Shown here: positions 27,297 to 37,697 of the stretch, in pieces
How the letters are laid out: each line of letters begins with the position of its first letter
How positions within the stretch are numbered: position 1 is the first letter of the stretch
Source: CAVUCE01 sp963739985
Lineage (GTDB): Bacteria > Bacteroidota > Ignavibacteria > Ignavibacteriales > Ignavibacteriaceae
NCBI GenBank assembly: GCA_963739985.1
Contig: CAVUCE010000006.1
Location: 310,001 to 374,000, forward strand
Reading direction: 5' to 3'
Length of the DNA: 64,000 bases
Made by a program: the position numbers and the translations under genes
The notes under the pieces: generated by a model
The model's input: only the letters and a program-made list of their open reading frames with translations
The model's database searches: none
Told to the model about the DNA's origin: nothing

Positions 27297-29693
27297 ATGA
27301 AAAAACTCTGCATCACTTTTTTACTTTTCTGTTTCTGCTCATCAATTTTTGCACAGAAAACTCAAAGCAATATTTCGCAACAAAACATTGCTCATCCAAC
27401 AATCTGGAATAATGGGATTCTCTCTGTTAATCCGAATGACGGTAGCTTATATTTTACGCAGAATAACAAAACTCACCTTTTAATTTCTACTCCCGGAAGT
27501 GGAGAGTATTTTAATATATCCAAAACCGATGGAAAAATTGGTTTTAAATATATCGATCAAAACGGAAAACAAACTCCGTCAATTATCGATCCTACGACAA
27601 ACAAAATTACATATCTATATAATTCTGTTAGACAAGCAGGGCAAGTAAGTTTTGCTGACGATGGAACAATTGCATTTACAATTGGAAATAATTTGATAAT
27701 AAAAAGTCAAAATAAAACTAAGAAATTTGATCTGGGAAATTATGCAAACTTAGCGCCTATATCTCATGACGGAAATTTTGTCGCTTATAATAATTTAAAT
27801 GATCAAATGTTTATTGTAATTTTAAATACTGGAAAGAAGATTCAAATTTCCGACAATAAAAAAGGATATTTTAATCCGGCCTGGTCACCTGATAGCAAAA
27901 AGTTATTATATTCAAGCCTTGCAGGAGGTTTAAAAGTATATGACCTACAAACCGAAAAAACTTATTCCTTGGGTGAGGGTTATTCGCCCTCATGGTCTAA
28001 TGATTCAAAACAAATAATTTTTTACAAAAAAGAAATTGAGCAATTAAAAGTTGTAAATACCGATCTTTATTTATCTAATTATAGTGGCTCAAATATTAAA
28101 AAAATTACATCTACTTCTGATCAAATGGAAATTGATCCGTCGTTCAATTCTGATGACAGCAAAATAATTTATGCATTACTTCAAAGTAATAAAATTGTAG
28201 AAAGTAATTATTCTGTAAATGAGTTTAAGATAAATAACCCGGTTGCAACTACTATCAAATTCAGTTCACAAGAAGCGCCACAATTAAATTCTGTTGCTCA
28301 AACTGAGGATTTTGATACACTTAAAATTCCTTATATTAATCAGCTTTATGATACGCCCGATTATTTTAACGGTAGTGCTGCTTGTGGTCCGACTGCTTCG
28401 ATGATGGTTTTAGCATTTTATAATATTTTACCTGAATGGAATATTCATTGCTCATGGCCGTCAGGTCATAATAGTCCTTATGGACAATATATTTCTGATA
28501 CATATCGATTCCGCCAGAATTCTTATGGTAACCAAGCAAAAGATCCCAATGGAAGAGAGGCTCACGGCGCGTACGGTTTTATGTGGACGGGAAGTAATTC
28601 ACCGTATTCAACTATGACTAATTTCTATTCGAACCACGGAATTCCAGCAAAGCGAGAAGATGCTCCTTCATACAGTTTTGCAGAACAACAAATTAACTCC
28701 GGATTTCCTTACACAATTTGTGTCGGTTTAACTTCAGCTGGACATATAATTGTTGCTCACGGAATTGCTACTCAATCTCATACACTGATTTTTAATGATC
28801 CTTACGGAAACAAAAATTCCGGTTATCCAAATTACAGTGGAAAAAATGTGAAATATGATTGGCCCGGATACAATAACGGATTTCAAAATTTAAAAACTGT
28901 CTATTGGGCAGTTTCGGTAAATTATACTCAAAAGGCTGTCCCGGATACTCTCATTGATGATCTTGATTTTGCAAGTGGTTTTTATCTTAATAATAAACCT
29001 CCGGCATCTATGAGTTCCTGGAAGGATTTAAACACCGGTTTTAATGATCATATGTGGTTTTCGTTTACAACTTCGGATTCAGTTGATAATTATTACGCAG
29101 TTTGGACTCCGAATTTACCAAAAGCCGGATTTTATAATGTTTCTGCTTACGTTCCGTATAGCCAGGCAGAGGCTGCTAAGTATATAATTTCTAGCTCAAA
29201 CGGAATTAAGCAAGTTACTGTTAACCAGAAAAATTATACTGATAGTTGGGTGAGTTTGGGAACTTACAAATTTGATTTAGGTAAGACCGGTTTTGTAAGA
29301 TTAGGTGATGCAAGCAGTATATCCGGTCAAGCTATAATTTTTGATGCTGTAAAATGGAGTTATGTAGATTCAACAAATATTACATCTGTTACCGAATCTA
29401 ATATTAAAAATCCAAACTTTGAATTAGAACAAAATTATCCTAATCCTTTTAATCCTACAACTGTAATAAAATACTCTTTGAAATTTGATAGTAATGTAAA
29501 AATTGTAGTTTATAATACTATTGGAAAAGCCGTTAAAGAATTGGTGGATGATTCTAAAAGTGCCGGCTCTTATTCTCAAATTTTTAATGGAGCAAACTTA
29601 TCATCCGGAGTTTATTTTTACACTATTGAAGCAATTTCGTTGGACGGGGAAAATAATTTTAGATCAACAAAAAAGATGATTTTGTTAAAATAA
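27297..29693 (+). CDS. Secreted C39-like peptidase with beta-propeller, golvesin-like domain and T9SS sorting domain
   Basis: A 798-residue exported protein. A signal peptide ends at about 20 (SSIFAQ). A TolB/WD40-like propeller follows (NPAWSPDSKKLLYSS, YSPSWSNDSKQIIFYK), to about 330. A peptidase_C39-like domain carries Cys in AACGPTASMM (about 362) and His in IIVAHGIA (about 487), with NDPYGN beyond. A golvesin-like beta domain spans about 555-695 (VDNYYAVWTPNLPKAGFYNV). The last 95 residues are a T9SS type A sorting domain with NYPNPFNPTTVIKYSL. It should be released or anchored at the cell surface and cleave peptides there; the substrate is unknown. It stands alone with about 300 bp before it. 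Confidence 0.88.
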   Translation: MKKLCITFLLFCFCSSIFAQKTQSNISQQNIAHPTIWNNGILSVNPNDGSLYFTQNNKTHLLISTPGSGEYFNISKTDGKIGFKYIDQNGKQTPSIIDPTTNKITYLYNSVRQAGQVSFADDGTIAFTIGNNLIIKSQNKTKKFDLGNYANLAPISHDGNFVAYNNLNDQMFIVILNTGKKIQISDNKKGYFNPAWSPDSKKLLYSSLAGGLKVYDLQTEKTYSLGEGYSPSWSNDSKQIIFYKKEIEQLKVVNTDLYLSNYSGSNIKKITSTSDQMEIDPSFNSDDSKIIYALLQSNKIVESNYSVNEFKINNPVATTIKFSSQEAPQLNSVAQTEDFDTLKIPYINQLYDTPDYFNGSAACGPTASMMVLAFYNILPEWNIHCSWPSGHNSPYGQYISDTYRFRQNSYGNQAKDPNGREAHGAYGFMWTGSNSPYSTMTNFYSNHGIPAKREDAPSYSFAEQQINSGFPYTICVGLTSAGHIIVAHGIATQSHTLIFNDPYGNKNSGYPNYSGKNVKYDWPGYNNGFQNLKTVYWAVSVNYTQKAVPDTLIDDLDFASGFYLNNKPPASMSSWKDLNTGFNDHMWFSFTTSDSVDNYYAVWTPNLPKAGFYNVSAYVPYSQAEAAKYIISSSNGIKQVTVNQKNYTDSWVSLGTYKFDLGKTGFVRLGDASSISGQAIIFDAVKWSYVDSTNITSVTESNIKNPNFELEQNYPNPFNPTTVIKYSLKFDSNVKIVVYNTIGKAVKELVDDSKSAGSYSQIFNGANLSSGVYFYTIEAISLDGENNFRSTKKMILLK

Positions 29694-30043
29694 GCCATTC
29701 TTGAAACTAACCGTTTTATTATTTTGTTGACTCAAATAAAGAATAGCGAAAAATTTTATTACATTTTTTCTTAAAATCTAATTAAACCTTTCTTGTTATT
29801 GCTTTGTCTAAGCTAAGTAATAAATTATAGATTTTGAAATTACATAAATTCATATTCTTAATTCCAATAAATTCGTGTCATCATTTAGCTAACTTATGCT
29901 AATTTAAGTCGATAGGAAAAAATTATTTTGCTTCATTTATTGAATAAATTGAAATTATATTTATTATTTTGAATACTTGAGTTGAAATTATTTATTTATA
30001 TTTTAATAAATGAAATTAAAATGGAAATGAGGGGTCTTTTACG
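29694..30043. other. Gene-free AT-rich interval between the protease and the receptor gene
   Basis: No reading frame, RNA or repeat is supported in these 350 bases. The sequence is very AT-rich with several poly-A/T tracts and should contain the promoter of the outer-membrane receptor. A purine-rich GAGGGG at about 30029-30034 serves as its Shine-Dalgarno sequence. Confidence 0.6.
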
Positions 30044-32482
30044 TTGAAAAACATACTAGCTGTTATATTAATTTTCCTTTTATATACAAATGCTCTTCCT
30101 CAGAGTAACTCTTCAAAATCCGGGACGGGTTCTGTTTCAGGTAGCGTTTTTGATAACAATTCTAAACTGCCTATTGAGTACTCAAATATTGTTATTTTTT
30201 CATCAAAAGATAGTTTACAAATCACCGGTACTATCTCGGATAAAACGGGAAAATTTAAAATAAATAACATTACTTTCGGTAAATATTATGTTTCAGTTCA
30301 ATTTGTAGGATTTGAAAAAAAAATAATTAAAGATGTAAATATTTCGTCAAGTAAAAAAAACATTGAGCTTGGTAAATTATATTTGAAACCATCGACTATT
30401 AATTTGCAAAGTGTGGAAGTTACCGGAAACAGATCGCCTGTTACTTATCAAATAGATAAAAAAGTTATTGATCCAAGTCAGTTACAAACTTCAATTTCCG
30501 GGACTGCCGCAGATGTGCTTGAAAATGTTCCTTCTATAACTGTTGATATTGACGGAAATGTTAGTTTAAGGGGAAGTACTAGTTTTACTGTTTTAATAGA
30601 CGGAAGGCCATCTGTTTTGGATGCGCAGGATGCTTTGCAGCAAATTCCCGCAAGTTCTATTGAGACAATCGAGATTATTACAAATCCTTCCGCCAAATAT
30701 GATCCTGAAGGAAATGCCGGAATTATAAATATTAAGTTAAAGAAAAATCAAAACTTTGGATTAAGCGGAATTGCAAACGCCAACGCTGGTATGAATAGTC
30801 GTTATGGCGGTGATTTTCTATTTCAATATAAAACTGAGGCGATGAATTATAATTTTGGAATGGATTATAATAACAGAATGTCGCCCGGTAGTACAAAACA
30901 AGAAAAGAGATTTATATTAGGAAATAACACTTCTTATGTTAACTCTAACGGAAGTGCAGAAAGAAGCGGAACTTCATTCGGATTGCGTGGCGGCTTAGAT
31001 TTTAATCTATCAACTGCGGATTATTTAAGTTTAGGCGGTAGATTTGGAACACGAGATCATCAACATAATTCTAACTTATTTTATGATCAATGGTCAACAG
31101 ATAATCCTCTACATTCTGCATATTTGAGTCAGGATGCCAGTAAGCGTTCAGGTTCTTTTTATGCACTATATTCAAACTATAATCATAAATTTAATGAAAA
31201 CGGGCATGAATTATCCGGTGAGTTTTATGTACGTCATAGAAATTCTGATGAAAACAGTACCACAACTGAATTGCAGAATAATATTCAAACAGGCGGCAAA
31301 CAATCAACAGAATCAGGACCTTCAACACGCTATAGCGGAAAACTAGATTACACGCTTCCTTTTAATGAAAACCGGAAATTTGAGGCGGGATCGGAAGGTA
31401 GGTTAGAATTATCGGAAGATCAAAACGGTTATTATGAATTTAACAATCTGACAAATTCTTATGATTTTAAACCCGACTTCAGCAACGATGTAAATTACAA
31501 TTTACGTCAACTATCAATTTATTCAATTTATGCAGATGCTATCGGGGATTTAGGAATACAGGGCGGCATAAGAACTGAATATACTTATAGGAATATTGAT
31601 ATAACTGCGAAAAATCAAGAATTCTCAATCGATAGATGGGACTTTTTCCCGTCGTTTCATACTTCTTATAAATTTAAGAACGGTGCTCAAATAATGGCAA
31701 GCTATACCAGGCGTATAGACAGACCTCACGGATGGCAATTTGAACCATTTTACACCTGGATAGATGCTAATAATATTCGGAAAGGAAATCCGGATCTTAT
31801 CCCGGAATTTATAGATTCTTATGAGTTAGGATTTCAAACTTTTTTCGGTAATATGTCTTTATCAAACGAATTCTATTACAGAGTTAATCATAACAGAATT
31901 GAAGATGTTACTTCCATTTATTCTGAAAACGTTACTTTGAGAACACCTCAAAATGTCGGAATAGATTATTCATTAGGTTACGAGTTTATGTTAACCGTCG
32001 ATCCTTTTAAGTTTTGGGATATAAATTTGAGCGGGAATTTATATGATTATAAAATTAAAGGTAAATTATTTGATGTAGCTTTCTCCAGAGAAAGTTTTAA
32101 TTGGTCTGCCAGAATGAGTAACGGAATTAATTTTACTCCAACTACACAACTGCAATTAAATATTCGTTATAATAGTCCATCAGTTTCTTCGCAAGGCAGC
32201 TGGCATGGATACTTTATGACTGATCTTGCTGTTAAACAAGATTTCTTAAACAAAAAATTCTCTGTCACTCTTCAAATTAGGGATTTGTTACAAACCGGTA
32301 AATTCCAATTCACTCAAGAAGGTCCGGATTTTTATAATTTCAGACAATATACAAGACAATCGCCAACTGTTATGCTAAACTTCAGGTTTAATTTTAATAA
32401 CTACAAGAATGATAAAATAGATAGCAATAATTCTGATCAGCCTGATAATGGATTTAGCGGTGGGGGTGAAGGACAAGAATAA
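30044..32482 (+). CDS. Outer-membrane TonB-dependent receptor-like protein with carboxypeptidase-regulatory domain
   Basis: An 812-residue protein with a TTG start behind GAGGGG and a signal peptide to about residue 20 (NALPQ). A CarboxypepD_reg-like fold (GSVSGSVFDNNSKLPIEYSN) spans about 28-110. A plug domain follows (VTYQIDKKVIDPSQ, VSLRGSTSFTVLIDGRPSV, ITNPSAKYDPEGNAGIINI). The rest is a long beta barrel of the OMP_b-brl_3 type, ending RQSPTVMLNFRFNF before a hydrophilic tail. It sits in the outer membrane; the ligand is unknown. No SusD partner is adjacent, so polysaccharide import by a Sus pair is unlikely. A terminator follows. Confidence 0.88.
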   Translation: MKNILAVILIFLLYTNALPQSNSSKSGTGSVSGSVFDNNSKLPIEYSNIVIFSSKDSLQITGTISDKTGKFKINNITFGKYYVSVQFVGFEKKIIKDVNISSSKKNIELGKLYLKPSTINLQSVEVTGNRSPVTYQIDKKVIDPSQLQTSISGTAADVLENVPSITVDIDGNVSLRGSTSFTVLIDGRPSVLDAQDALQQIPASSIETIEIITNPSAKYDPEGNAGIINIKLKKNQNFGLSGIANANAGMNSRYGGDFLFQYKTEAMNYNFGMDYNNRMSPGSTKQEKRFILGNNTSYVNSNGSAERSGTSFGLRGGLDFNLSTADYLSLGGRFGTRDHQHNSNLFYDQWSTDNPLHSAYLSQDASKRSGSFYALYSNYNHKFNENGHELSGEFYVRHRNSDENSTTTELQNNIQTGGKQSTESGPSTRYSGKLDYTLPFNENRKFEAGSEGRLELSEDQNGYYEFNNLTNSYDFKPDFSNDVNYNLRQLSIYSIYADAIGDLGIQGGIRTEYTYRNIDITAKNQEFSIDRWDFFPSFHTSYKFKNGAQIMASYTRRIDRPHGWQFEPFYTWIDANNIRKGNPDLIPEFIDSYELGFQTFFGNMSLSNEFYYRVNHNRIEDVTSIYSENVTLRTPQNVGIDYSLGYEFMLTVDPFKFWDINLSGNLYDYKIKGKLFDVAFSRESFNWSARMSNGINFTPTTQLQLNIRYNSPSVSSQGSWHGYFMTDLAVKQDFLNKKFSVTLQIRDLLQTGKFQFTQEGPDFYNFRQYTRQSPTVMLNFRFNFNNYKNDKIDSNNSDQPDNGFSGGGEGQE

Positions 32483-32499
32483 GTTTTATAAATTTTAGC

Positions 32500-32524
32500 A
32501 GCCAACGGATAGAATCTGTTGGCT
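32500..32524. terminator. Bidirectional hairpin between convergent genes
   Basis: AGCCAAC (32500-32506) pairs with GTTGGCT (32518-32524). It lies between the receptor stop and the prfC stop on the opposite strand. T-rich sequence is present on the upstream side, so it can serve the leftward prfC transcript best. Confidence 0.6.
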
Positions 32525-32529
32525 TGCAA

Positions 32530-34143
32530 TTATTTCCCAACAGAATCTAACTCTTCCACAAATGGAACATCCGATAATTCAATCTTATTATATTTCTCTT
32601 TAAAGTAATTTAAAGACCACTCACTTGTAAATAAAATAACATTTCTATCTTCTGTATCAGTTGCTAATGCCGCTCCGGCCGGCAAAAGTAATGATGCTTG
32701 TTCTTCTTCATTTACACCAGGGGAAATCCATCTTAATACTTTCCAGCTTGTTTGTTCCATTCTTGATTCAGCACCGTATTCACTTTCCAAACGATATTGA
32801 ACAACTTCAAACTGAAGCGGGCCAACTGCGCCGAGTAGCGGAACTTTCTGAACGGAGTTTTTCAAATAACACGCTTGTATTACGCCTTCTTGTAAAAGCT
32901 GATCTAATCCGTCGCGGAATTTTTTATAGTTTGATGGATTTGGATTATGAAGAAATACAAAATACTCAGGAGCGAATTTGGGAATTTCCTTATAAACAAT
33001 TGAAGGATTTTCTGTAATTGTATCTCCAATTCCGAAGTTTCCGTTTCCCACAAAACCAATAATATCTCCCGGATAAGCTTCATCAACAGTAACTCTATCT
33101 TGTCCGAACATTTTTTGTGAATTGGATAATCTTATTTTCTTTCCGCTGGTAGCGTGAATTGCTTGCATGTCTCTTGTAAATTTACCGGAGCAAATTCTCA
33201 TAAAGGCAATCCTGTCTCTATGTCTAGGATCCATATTTGCTTGAATTTTAAAAATAAATCCGGAGAAGGTATCGTCATCCGGCTGAATAATTCCCGAACT
33301 GCTGTTTCTTGGCGCCGGCGGAACGGCATAATTTAAAAATCCATCTAGTAAAAGCTGAACTCCAAAATTGTTCATTGCGCTGCCGAAAAATACGGGAGTA
33401 AGTTTACCGTTTATGATGTTTTCGGCATTAAATTCTTCGCCGGCCGTATCAAGCATTTCAAGTTCTTCAACAACTTTATCGTAATTATTATCATTTAATT
33501 TCTCTTTTACCATTGGATCGGAAATATCATGAACAGAAACCGGAGCTTTAAAAACTCCGCCCGTAGTTTTTTCAAAAAAATGAATTTTTTTATTAATTCG
33601 ATCATAAACACCTTTAAAATCGATTCCCGTTCCCAAAGGATAATTCATCGGAAATGCGCCGATACCCAAAACACTTTCCAATTCATCAATTAATTCAAGC
33701 GGTTCTCTCGTCGGCCTATCTAGTTTATTAATAAAAGTGAAAATAGGAATTGCTCTTTTACTGCAGACTTCAAAAAGTTTTTTAGTTTGAGCTTCAATAC
33801 CTTTTGCAGCGTCAATTACCATCACCACTGCATCAACTGCGGTAAGAACTCGATAAGTATCTTCTGAAAAATCTTCGTGTCCGGGTGTATCGAGTAAATT
33901 GATTTTATAGTCTTTGTAATCAAATTGCAGAACAGTGGAACTGATAGAAATCCCTCTTTTCCGTTCAAGTTCCATCCAATCAGATGTAGATGATCTTTGA
34001 TTTTTTCTTGCGGTTACGGAACCGGCTAATTGTACCGCTCCGCCATATAACAGAAACTTTTCGGTTAAAGTCGTTTTTCCCGCATCAGGGTGAGAAATAA
34101 TTGCAAATGTTCTTCTTCTATTGATTTCTTTTAAATTGCTCAT
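32530..34143 (-). CDS. prfC: Peptide chain release factor 3
   Basis: A 537-residue translational GTPase. G1 is SHPDAGKTTLTEK (about 17), switch II DTPGHEDFSEDTYR, and G4 NKLDRPTREP. The insert between switches, TARKNQRSSTSDWMELERKRGISISS, is typical of RF3 rather than EF-G, and the length matches RF3 (about 530). It recycles RF1/RF2 from the ribosome after peptide release using GTP. It is a single gene with its promoter in the 234-bp gap before hpnC. Confidence 0.95.
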   Translation of the reverse strand: MSNLKEINRRRTFAIISHPDAGKTTLTEKFLLYGGAVQLAGSVTARKNQRSSTSDWMELERKRGISISSTVLQFDYKDYKINLLDTPGHEDFSEDTYRVLTAVDAVVMVIDAAKGIEAQTKKLFEVCSKRAIPIFTFINKLDRPTREPLELIDELESVLGIGAFPMNYPLGTGIDFKGVYDRINKKIHFFEKTTGGVFKAPVSVHDISDPMVKEKLNDNNYDKVVEELEMLDTAGEEFNAENIINGKLTPVFFGSAMNNFGVQLLLDGFLNYAVPPAPRNSSSGIIQPDDDTFSGFIFKIQANMDPRHRDRIAFMRICSGKFTRDMQAIHATSGKKIRLSNSQKMFGQDRVTVDEAYPGDIIGFVGNGNFGIGDTITENPSIVYKEIPKFAPEYFVFLHNPNPSNYKKFRDGLDQLLQEGVIQACYLKNSVQKVPLLGAVGPLQFEVVQYRLESEYGAESRMEQTSWKVLRWISPGVNEEEQASLLLPAGAALATDTEDRNVILFTSEWSLNYFKEKYNKIELSDVPFVEELDSVGK

Positions 34144-34377
34144 CGTACCGGTTAAAAATTGTTTGTATATATTGTTTGTATGAATTGTAAAAAGGAGTGG
34201 AGGAAACTAATAAAAATACTCTTTTGTTAGTTTCGCTTTTACGTTTGCGCTTGCTATTGTCTGAATTATTATAATCATTGAATAAAATTTCATATTTTAA
34301 ACACTTAATTTATGCAAATATTTATTACCTAACAAAGAATTATTTTTGCATTACTGTTCAACTCACATCGGTTAAAT

Positions 34378-35238
34378 TTGGAAAAAGTTACAAATATTGA
34401 CATTTCAGAAGCATATATAGAAGCTGAAAAATTTGCTGCTAAACATTATGAAAATTTTCCTGTAGTTTCATTTTTACTTCCTAAGGATTTACGGAAACAC
34501 GTTGCTATTGTTTACTGGTTTGCCCGAACCGCTGATGATATTGCAGATGAAGGGAATTTATCTTCTGAAGAAAGAATTAAGAGATTAGAAATCTTTGAAA
34601 AAAGTCTTGTAGAAGCATTTAATCATACCCATGAATCTGTTTATACAACCGCTTTAGTTTCAACTATTAGAAGTAAAAATCTAACCTCACAATTGTTTTT
34701 TGACTTATTAAAGGCTTTTAAGCAAGATGTTGTAAAAAAAAGATATTCTAGTTTTACAGAGTTATTGAATTATTGTCAGTATTCAGCAAATCCGGTTGGT
34801 AGAATAATTTTGCAGCTTAATGAAATAAATGATCAGCAAGCATTAAAATATTCCGATTATATATGTACAGCATTACAATTAACTAATTTTTTCCAGGATA
34901 CGGAAATCGACTTTGATAAAGGCAGATTATATTTTCCGCAAGACGAATTAGAAAAATTTGCTGTCACCGAAGAAGATTTTAAAAATAAATTAAATTCGGA
35001 AAATTTTAAAAATCTGTTAAAATATAATTTGGACAGAACTTATATCCTTTTTGAAGAAGGTAAAAAATTATTGCCTTATCTAAAAGGCCGTTTGAAATTT
35101 GAAATAAAATGGACTATTTCGGGTGGAGTTGCTATATTAGATAAAATTAAAAGTAATGATTATTCGGTTTTTAGTAATCGACCTAAATTGAGTAAATTTG
35201 ATTTCTTAAAATTACTCCTAAAATCATTCTTATTATGA
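34378..35238 (+). CDS. hpnC: Squalene/hydroxysqualene biosynthesis protein HpnC
   Basis: A 286-residue trans-isoprenyl diphosphate synthase. The first Asp-rich motif is TADDIADEG (about 50-58) and the second is QDTEIDFDKGRLYFP (about 172). TTG at 34378 is the only start allowed: a stop lies nine codons upstream in frame and no ATG precedes the conserved region. HpnC acts with HpnD and HpnE to make squalene from farnesyl diphosphate through presqualene diphosphate and hydroxysqualene. The last codons overlap the start of hpnD by 4 nt. Confidence 0.88.
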   Translation: MEKVTNIDISEAYIEAEKFAAKHYENFPVVSFLLPKDLRKHVAIVYWFARTADDIADEGNLSSEERIKRLEIFEKSLVEAFNHTHESVYTTALVSTIRSKNLTSQLFFDLLKAFKQDVVKKRYSSFTELLNYCQYSANPVGRIILQLNEINDQQALKYSDYICTALQLTNFFQDTEIDFDKGRLYFPQDELEKFAVTEEDFKNKLNSENFKNLLKYNLDRTYILFEEGKKLLPYLKGRLKFEIKWTISGGVAILDKIKSNDYSVFSNRPKLSKFDFLKLLLKSFLL

Positions 35239-36077
35239 GCGAAACTGCAAAAGAAATATCTAAAAAAAGTAAGAGCAGTTTTTATTACGCGTTCAATTTA
35301 TTACCAAACGATAAAAGAGACGCAATGAATACTGTTTATGCATTTTGCCGTCAAACTGATGATATTGTAGATGAAGGCACCGAGCCCGATGAGATTAAGT
35401 TTGAAAAGTTACGGAAGTGGCGAATTGAACTTGAAAAATCATTAAAGGGTCATTCCGATTATATGCTGCTTAATAAACTAGGCAAAACCATTTCCCAATT
35501 TAACATTCCGCTCGATCCGTTTTTTGAACTTGTTAAGGGTATGGAAATGGATTTGCAAAAGAAAAGATATTTAACTTTTGAGGATTTATCGATCTATTGC
35601 TATCGTGTTGCTTCTACCGTGGGTTTAATGTGTATTGAAATATTCGGTTATAAAAATCCATCAACAAAAGATTTTGCGGTTAATCTAGGCATTGCATTGC
35701 AATTAACAAATATATTGCGCGATATAAAGAAAGATTCACAGAACGGAAGAATTTATTTGCCGATGGAAGATCTGAATAAATTTCATTACTCGGAACAAGA
35801 ATTACTCCATGCAACATACAACTCCAATTTTGCTGATATGATGGAGTTTCAGGTTAGAAGAGCACAAGAATATTTTGATAAAGCAACTTTATCTTTGGAC
35901 TTAGATGATAAAGCCGCAATGTTTGCTGCTAGGGCAATGCAGCATATTTACTATAAAATATTAGAAAAAATTGTTGCTGCTGATTACGATGTTTATGAGA
36001 AAAATATAAAAGTTTCTAAATTTGAAAAAGTCGGAATTGCAGTTGGTGTTTGGGCAAAGTATAGTTTAGTTTATTGA
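35235..36077 (+). CDS. hpnD: Presqualene diphosphate synthase HpnD
   Basis: A 280-residue squalene/phytoene synthase family member. It has FCRQTDDIVDEG (about 36-47) and LRDIKKDSQNGRIYLP (about 161), both magnesium-diphosphate motifs. It follows HpnC and precedes HpnE with 4-nt overlaps on each side, the usual hpnCDE order. HpnD condenses two farnesyl diphosphates. Phytoene synthase is the alternative, but the paired HpnC and the single oxidoreductase make squalene more likely. No squalene-hopene cyclase is present in the window, so the final product is not shown. Confidence 0.88.
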   Translation: MSETAKEISKKSKSSFYYAFNLLPNDKRDAMNTVYAFCRQTDDIVDEGTEPDEIKFEKLRKWRIELEKSLKGHSDYMLLNKLGKTISQFNIPLDPFFELVKGMEMDLQKKRYLTFEDLSIYCYRVASTVGLMCIEIFGYKNPSTKDFAVNLGIALQLTNILRDIKKDSQNGRIYLPMEDLNKFHYSEQELLHATYNSNFADMMEFQVRRAQEYFDKATLSLDLDDKAAMFAARAMQHIYYKILEKIVAADYDVYEKNIKVSKFEKVGIAVGVWAKYSLVY

Positions 36078-37354
36078 TGAAAAAATGTCTTGTAATCGGA
36101 GGCGGATTTGCCGGACTATCTGCCGCTGCCCATCTTATAAAAAATAACTTCCAAGTAGAACTCATCGAAGCTTCACCAAAATTAGGTGGACGCGCTTATT
36201 CTTTAAATGAAAATGATACTATTATCGATAATGGCCAACATATAATGATGGGCTGCTATTATGATACATTAGAATTCTTCAAAATAATTAATGCTGAAGA
36301 AAACTTAAGTTTTCAAAAAAATCTAACTGTAAATTTCATAAAACCAAATTTTGAGATATTCCCTCTAAAGTCTGATAAGTACTTTTATCCGTTTAATCTT
36401 TTGTCCGGGTTACTAAATTATAAAGCCTTAAAATTTACGGATAGATTATCTTTACTAAAAGTTTTCGCAAAACTTCCTTTGTATCAGCACGATAACTTAA
36501 ACTCAAAAACTGTTTTCGATTGGCTAAAAGATGAGAATCAGAATGAAGATATTATAAACGCATTTTGGGAAATTCTTGTTGTAGGAACATTAAATACAAA
36601 TCTTAAAAAAGCATCCGCGAAAATATTTGTTGATGTATTAAAACAAATTTTTCTCAAGGGAAATAAAGCAGCTACAATAGTTCTTCCCAAATATGGTTTA
36701 AGCGAAACGTATTGTGAAAAAGCTGAACAATTTATTAGAACCAATGGTGGAAGAATTAGTTTGTCTGAAACAATTCAAGAAATATTTTTTGGAAAGGAAA
36801 AGGCGACAAAAATTCAAACAAATAAAAGAGAAATCTCTGATTTTGATTACGTTATTTTCGCAATTCCACATTTTGCCGTTTCAAAAGTAAAAGGTTTTGA
36901 AAATGTTATTGATGATCTAGCCTTAGGATATTCTTGTATTCTTTCTATCCATCTATGGGTTAAAGAAAATAAATTGAAGGATGAATTTTACGGTTTAATC
37001 AACTCACCGGTTCACTGGATCTTTAATAAAAAATCGCATCTTACTATAGTAATAAGCGATGCTAACAAATATCTGAATACTTCAAAAGAAGAAATTATAG
37101 AAATGGTTTCCGATGAGTTGGGAAAATACATTGGCCTAAAGGAGCAAGATATAATTAACTATAAAGTGATTAAAGAAAAGAGAGCCACATTTATTCCTGA
37201 AAATAATATCATCTCTATGCGTCCTGATTCAAGAACAAAAATAAAAAATTTATTCCTCGCCGGTGACTGGATAAATACCGGCTTACCTTCAACAATAGAA
37301 AGCGCTGTTAAAAGCGGGAAGTTAGCTGCAAAGGGAATTAGTCATTTTTGTTAA
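36074..37354 (+). CDS. hpnE: Hydroxysqualene dehydroxylase HpnE
   Basis: A 426-residue FAD-dependent amine-oxidase-fold protein. The N-terminal dinucleotide-binding motif is VIGGGFAGLSAAAHL (about 6-20), followed by LGGRAYS and GQHIMMG. The C-terminal FAD contact is LFLAGDWINTGLPSTIESAV. It overlaps hpnD by 4 nt. HpnE reduces hydroxysqualene to squalene. A carotenoid desaturase shares the fold, but the operon with HpnC and HpnD decides the name. Confidence 0.88.
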   Translation: MMKKCLVIGGGFAGLSAAAHLIKNNFQVELIEASPKLGGRAYSLNENDTIIDNGQHIMMGCYYDTLEFFKIINAEENLSFQKNLTVNFIKPNFEIFPLKSDKYFYPFNLLSGLLNYKALKFTDRLSLLKVFAKLPLYQHDNLNSKTVFDWLKDENQNEDIINAFWEILVVGTLNTNLKKASAKIFVDVLKQIFLKGNKAATIVLPKYGLSETYCEKAEQFIRTNGGRISLSETIQEIFFGKEKATKIQTNKREISDFDYVIFAIPHFAVSKVKGFENVIDDLALGYSCILSIHLWVKENKLKDEFYGLINSPVHWIFNKKSHLTIVISDANKYLNTSKEEIIEMVSDELGKYIGLKEQDIINYKVIKEKRATFIPENNIISMRPDSRTKIKNLFLAGDWINTGLPSTIESAVKSGKLAAKGISHFC

Positions 37355-37697
37355 TGTAATAGTGCGGTGAAATTTAGTTAGTAAATTAGTAAATAATAAA
37401 GATTTTAAGGCTGAGCGTACTGAGGAAAATCATGGAAAGTAAAGTTTATATTGCGAATATTTTTTTAGTCCACAAAAATATTTGTTGATTGTTACGCAAG
37501 TACTGCTTAATTTTTAAATAATAAAATTGATGAGTAGCAATAATTTCTAAATTTATTTTTTCTCATCCTCACAAAAATTATGTGAGACAAAAATTAACTG
37601 CTGTTCTTTATCTTTATGATCGGTTAATGTTTGAGTATTGATATTCGAACAGTAAAGATTGTTAACAACCAAAACTAAAAATTCAAGGGGATGTACC
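37355..37697. other. Gene-free interval before citrate synthase
   Basis: These 343 bases hold no supported gene. They are AT-rich and should contain the hpnE 3' end and the citrate synthase promoter. The strong ribosome site AAGGGGATG sits just before the chosen start at 37698. No clear terminator hairpin was found. Confidence 0.6.
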
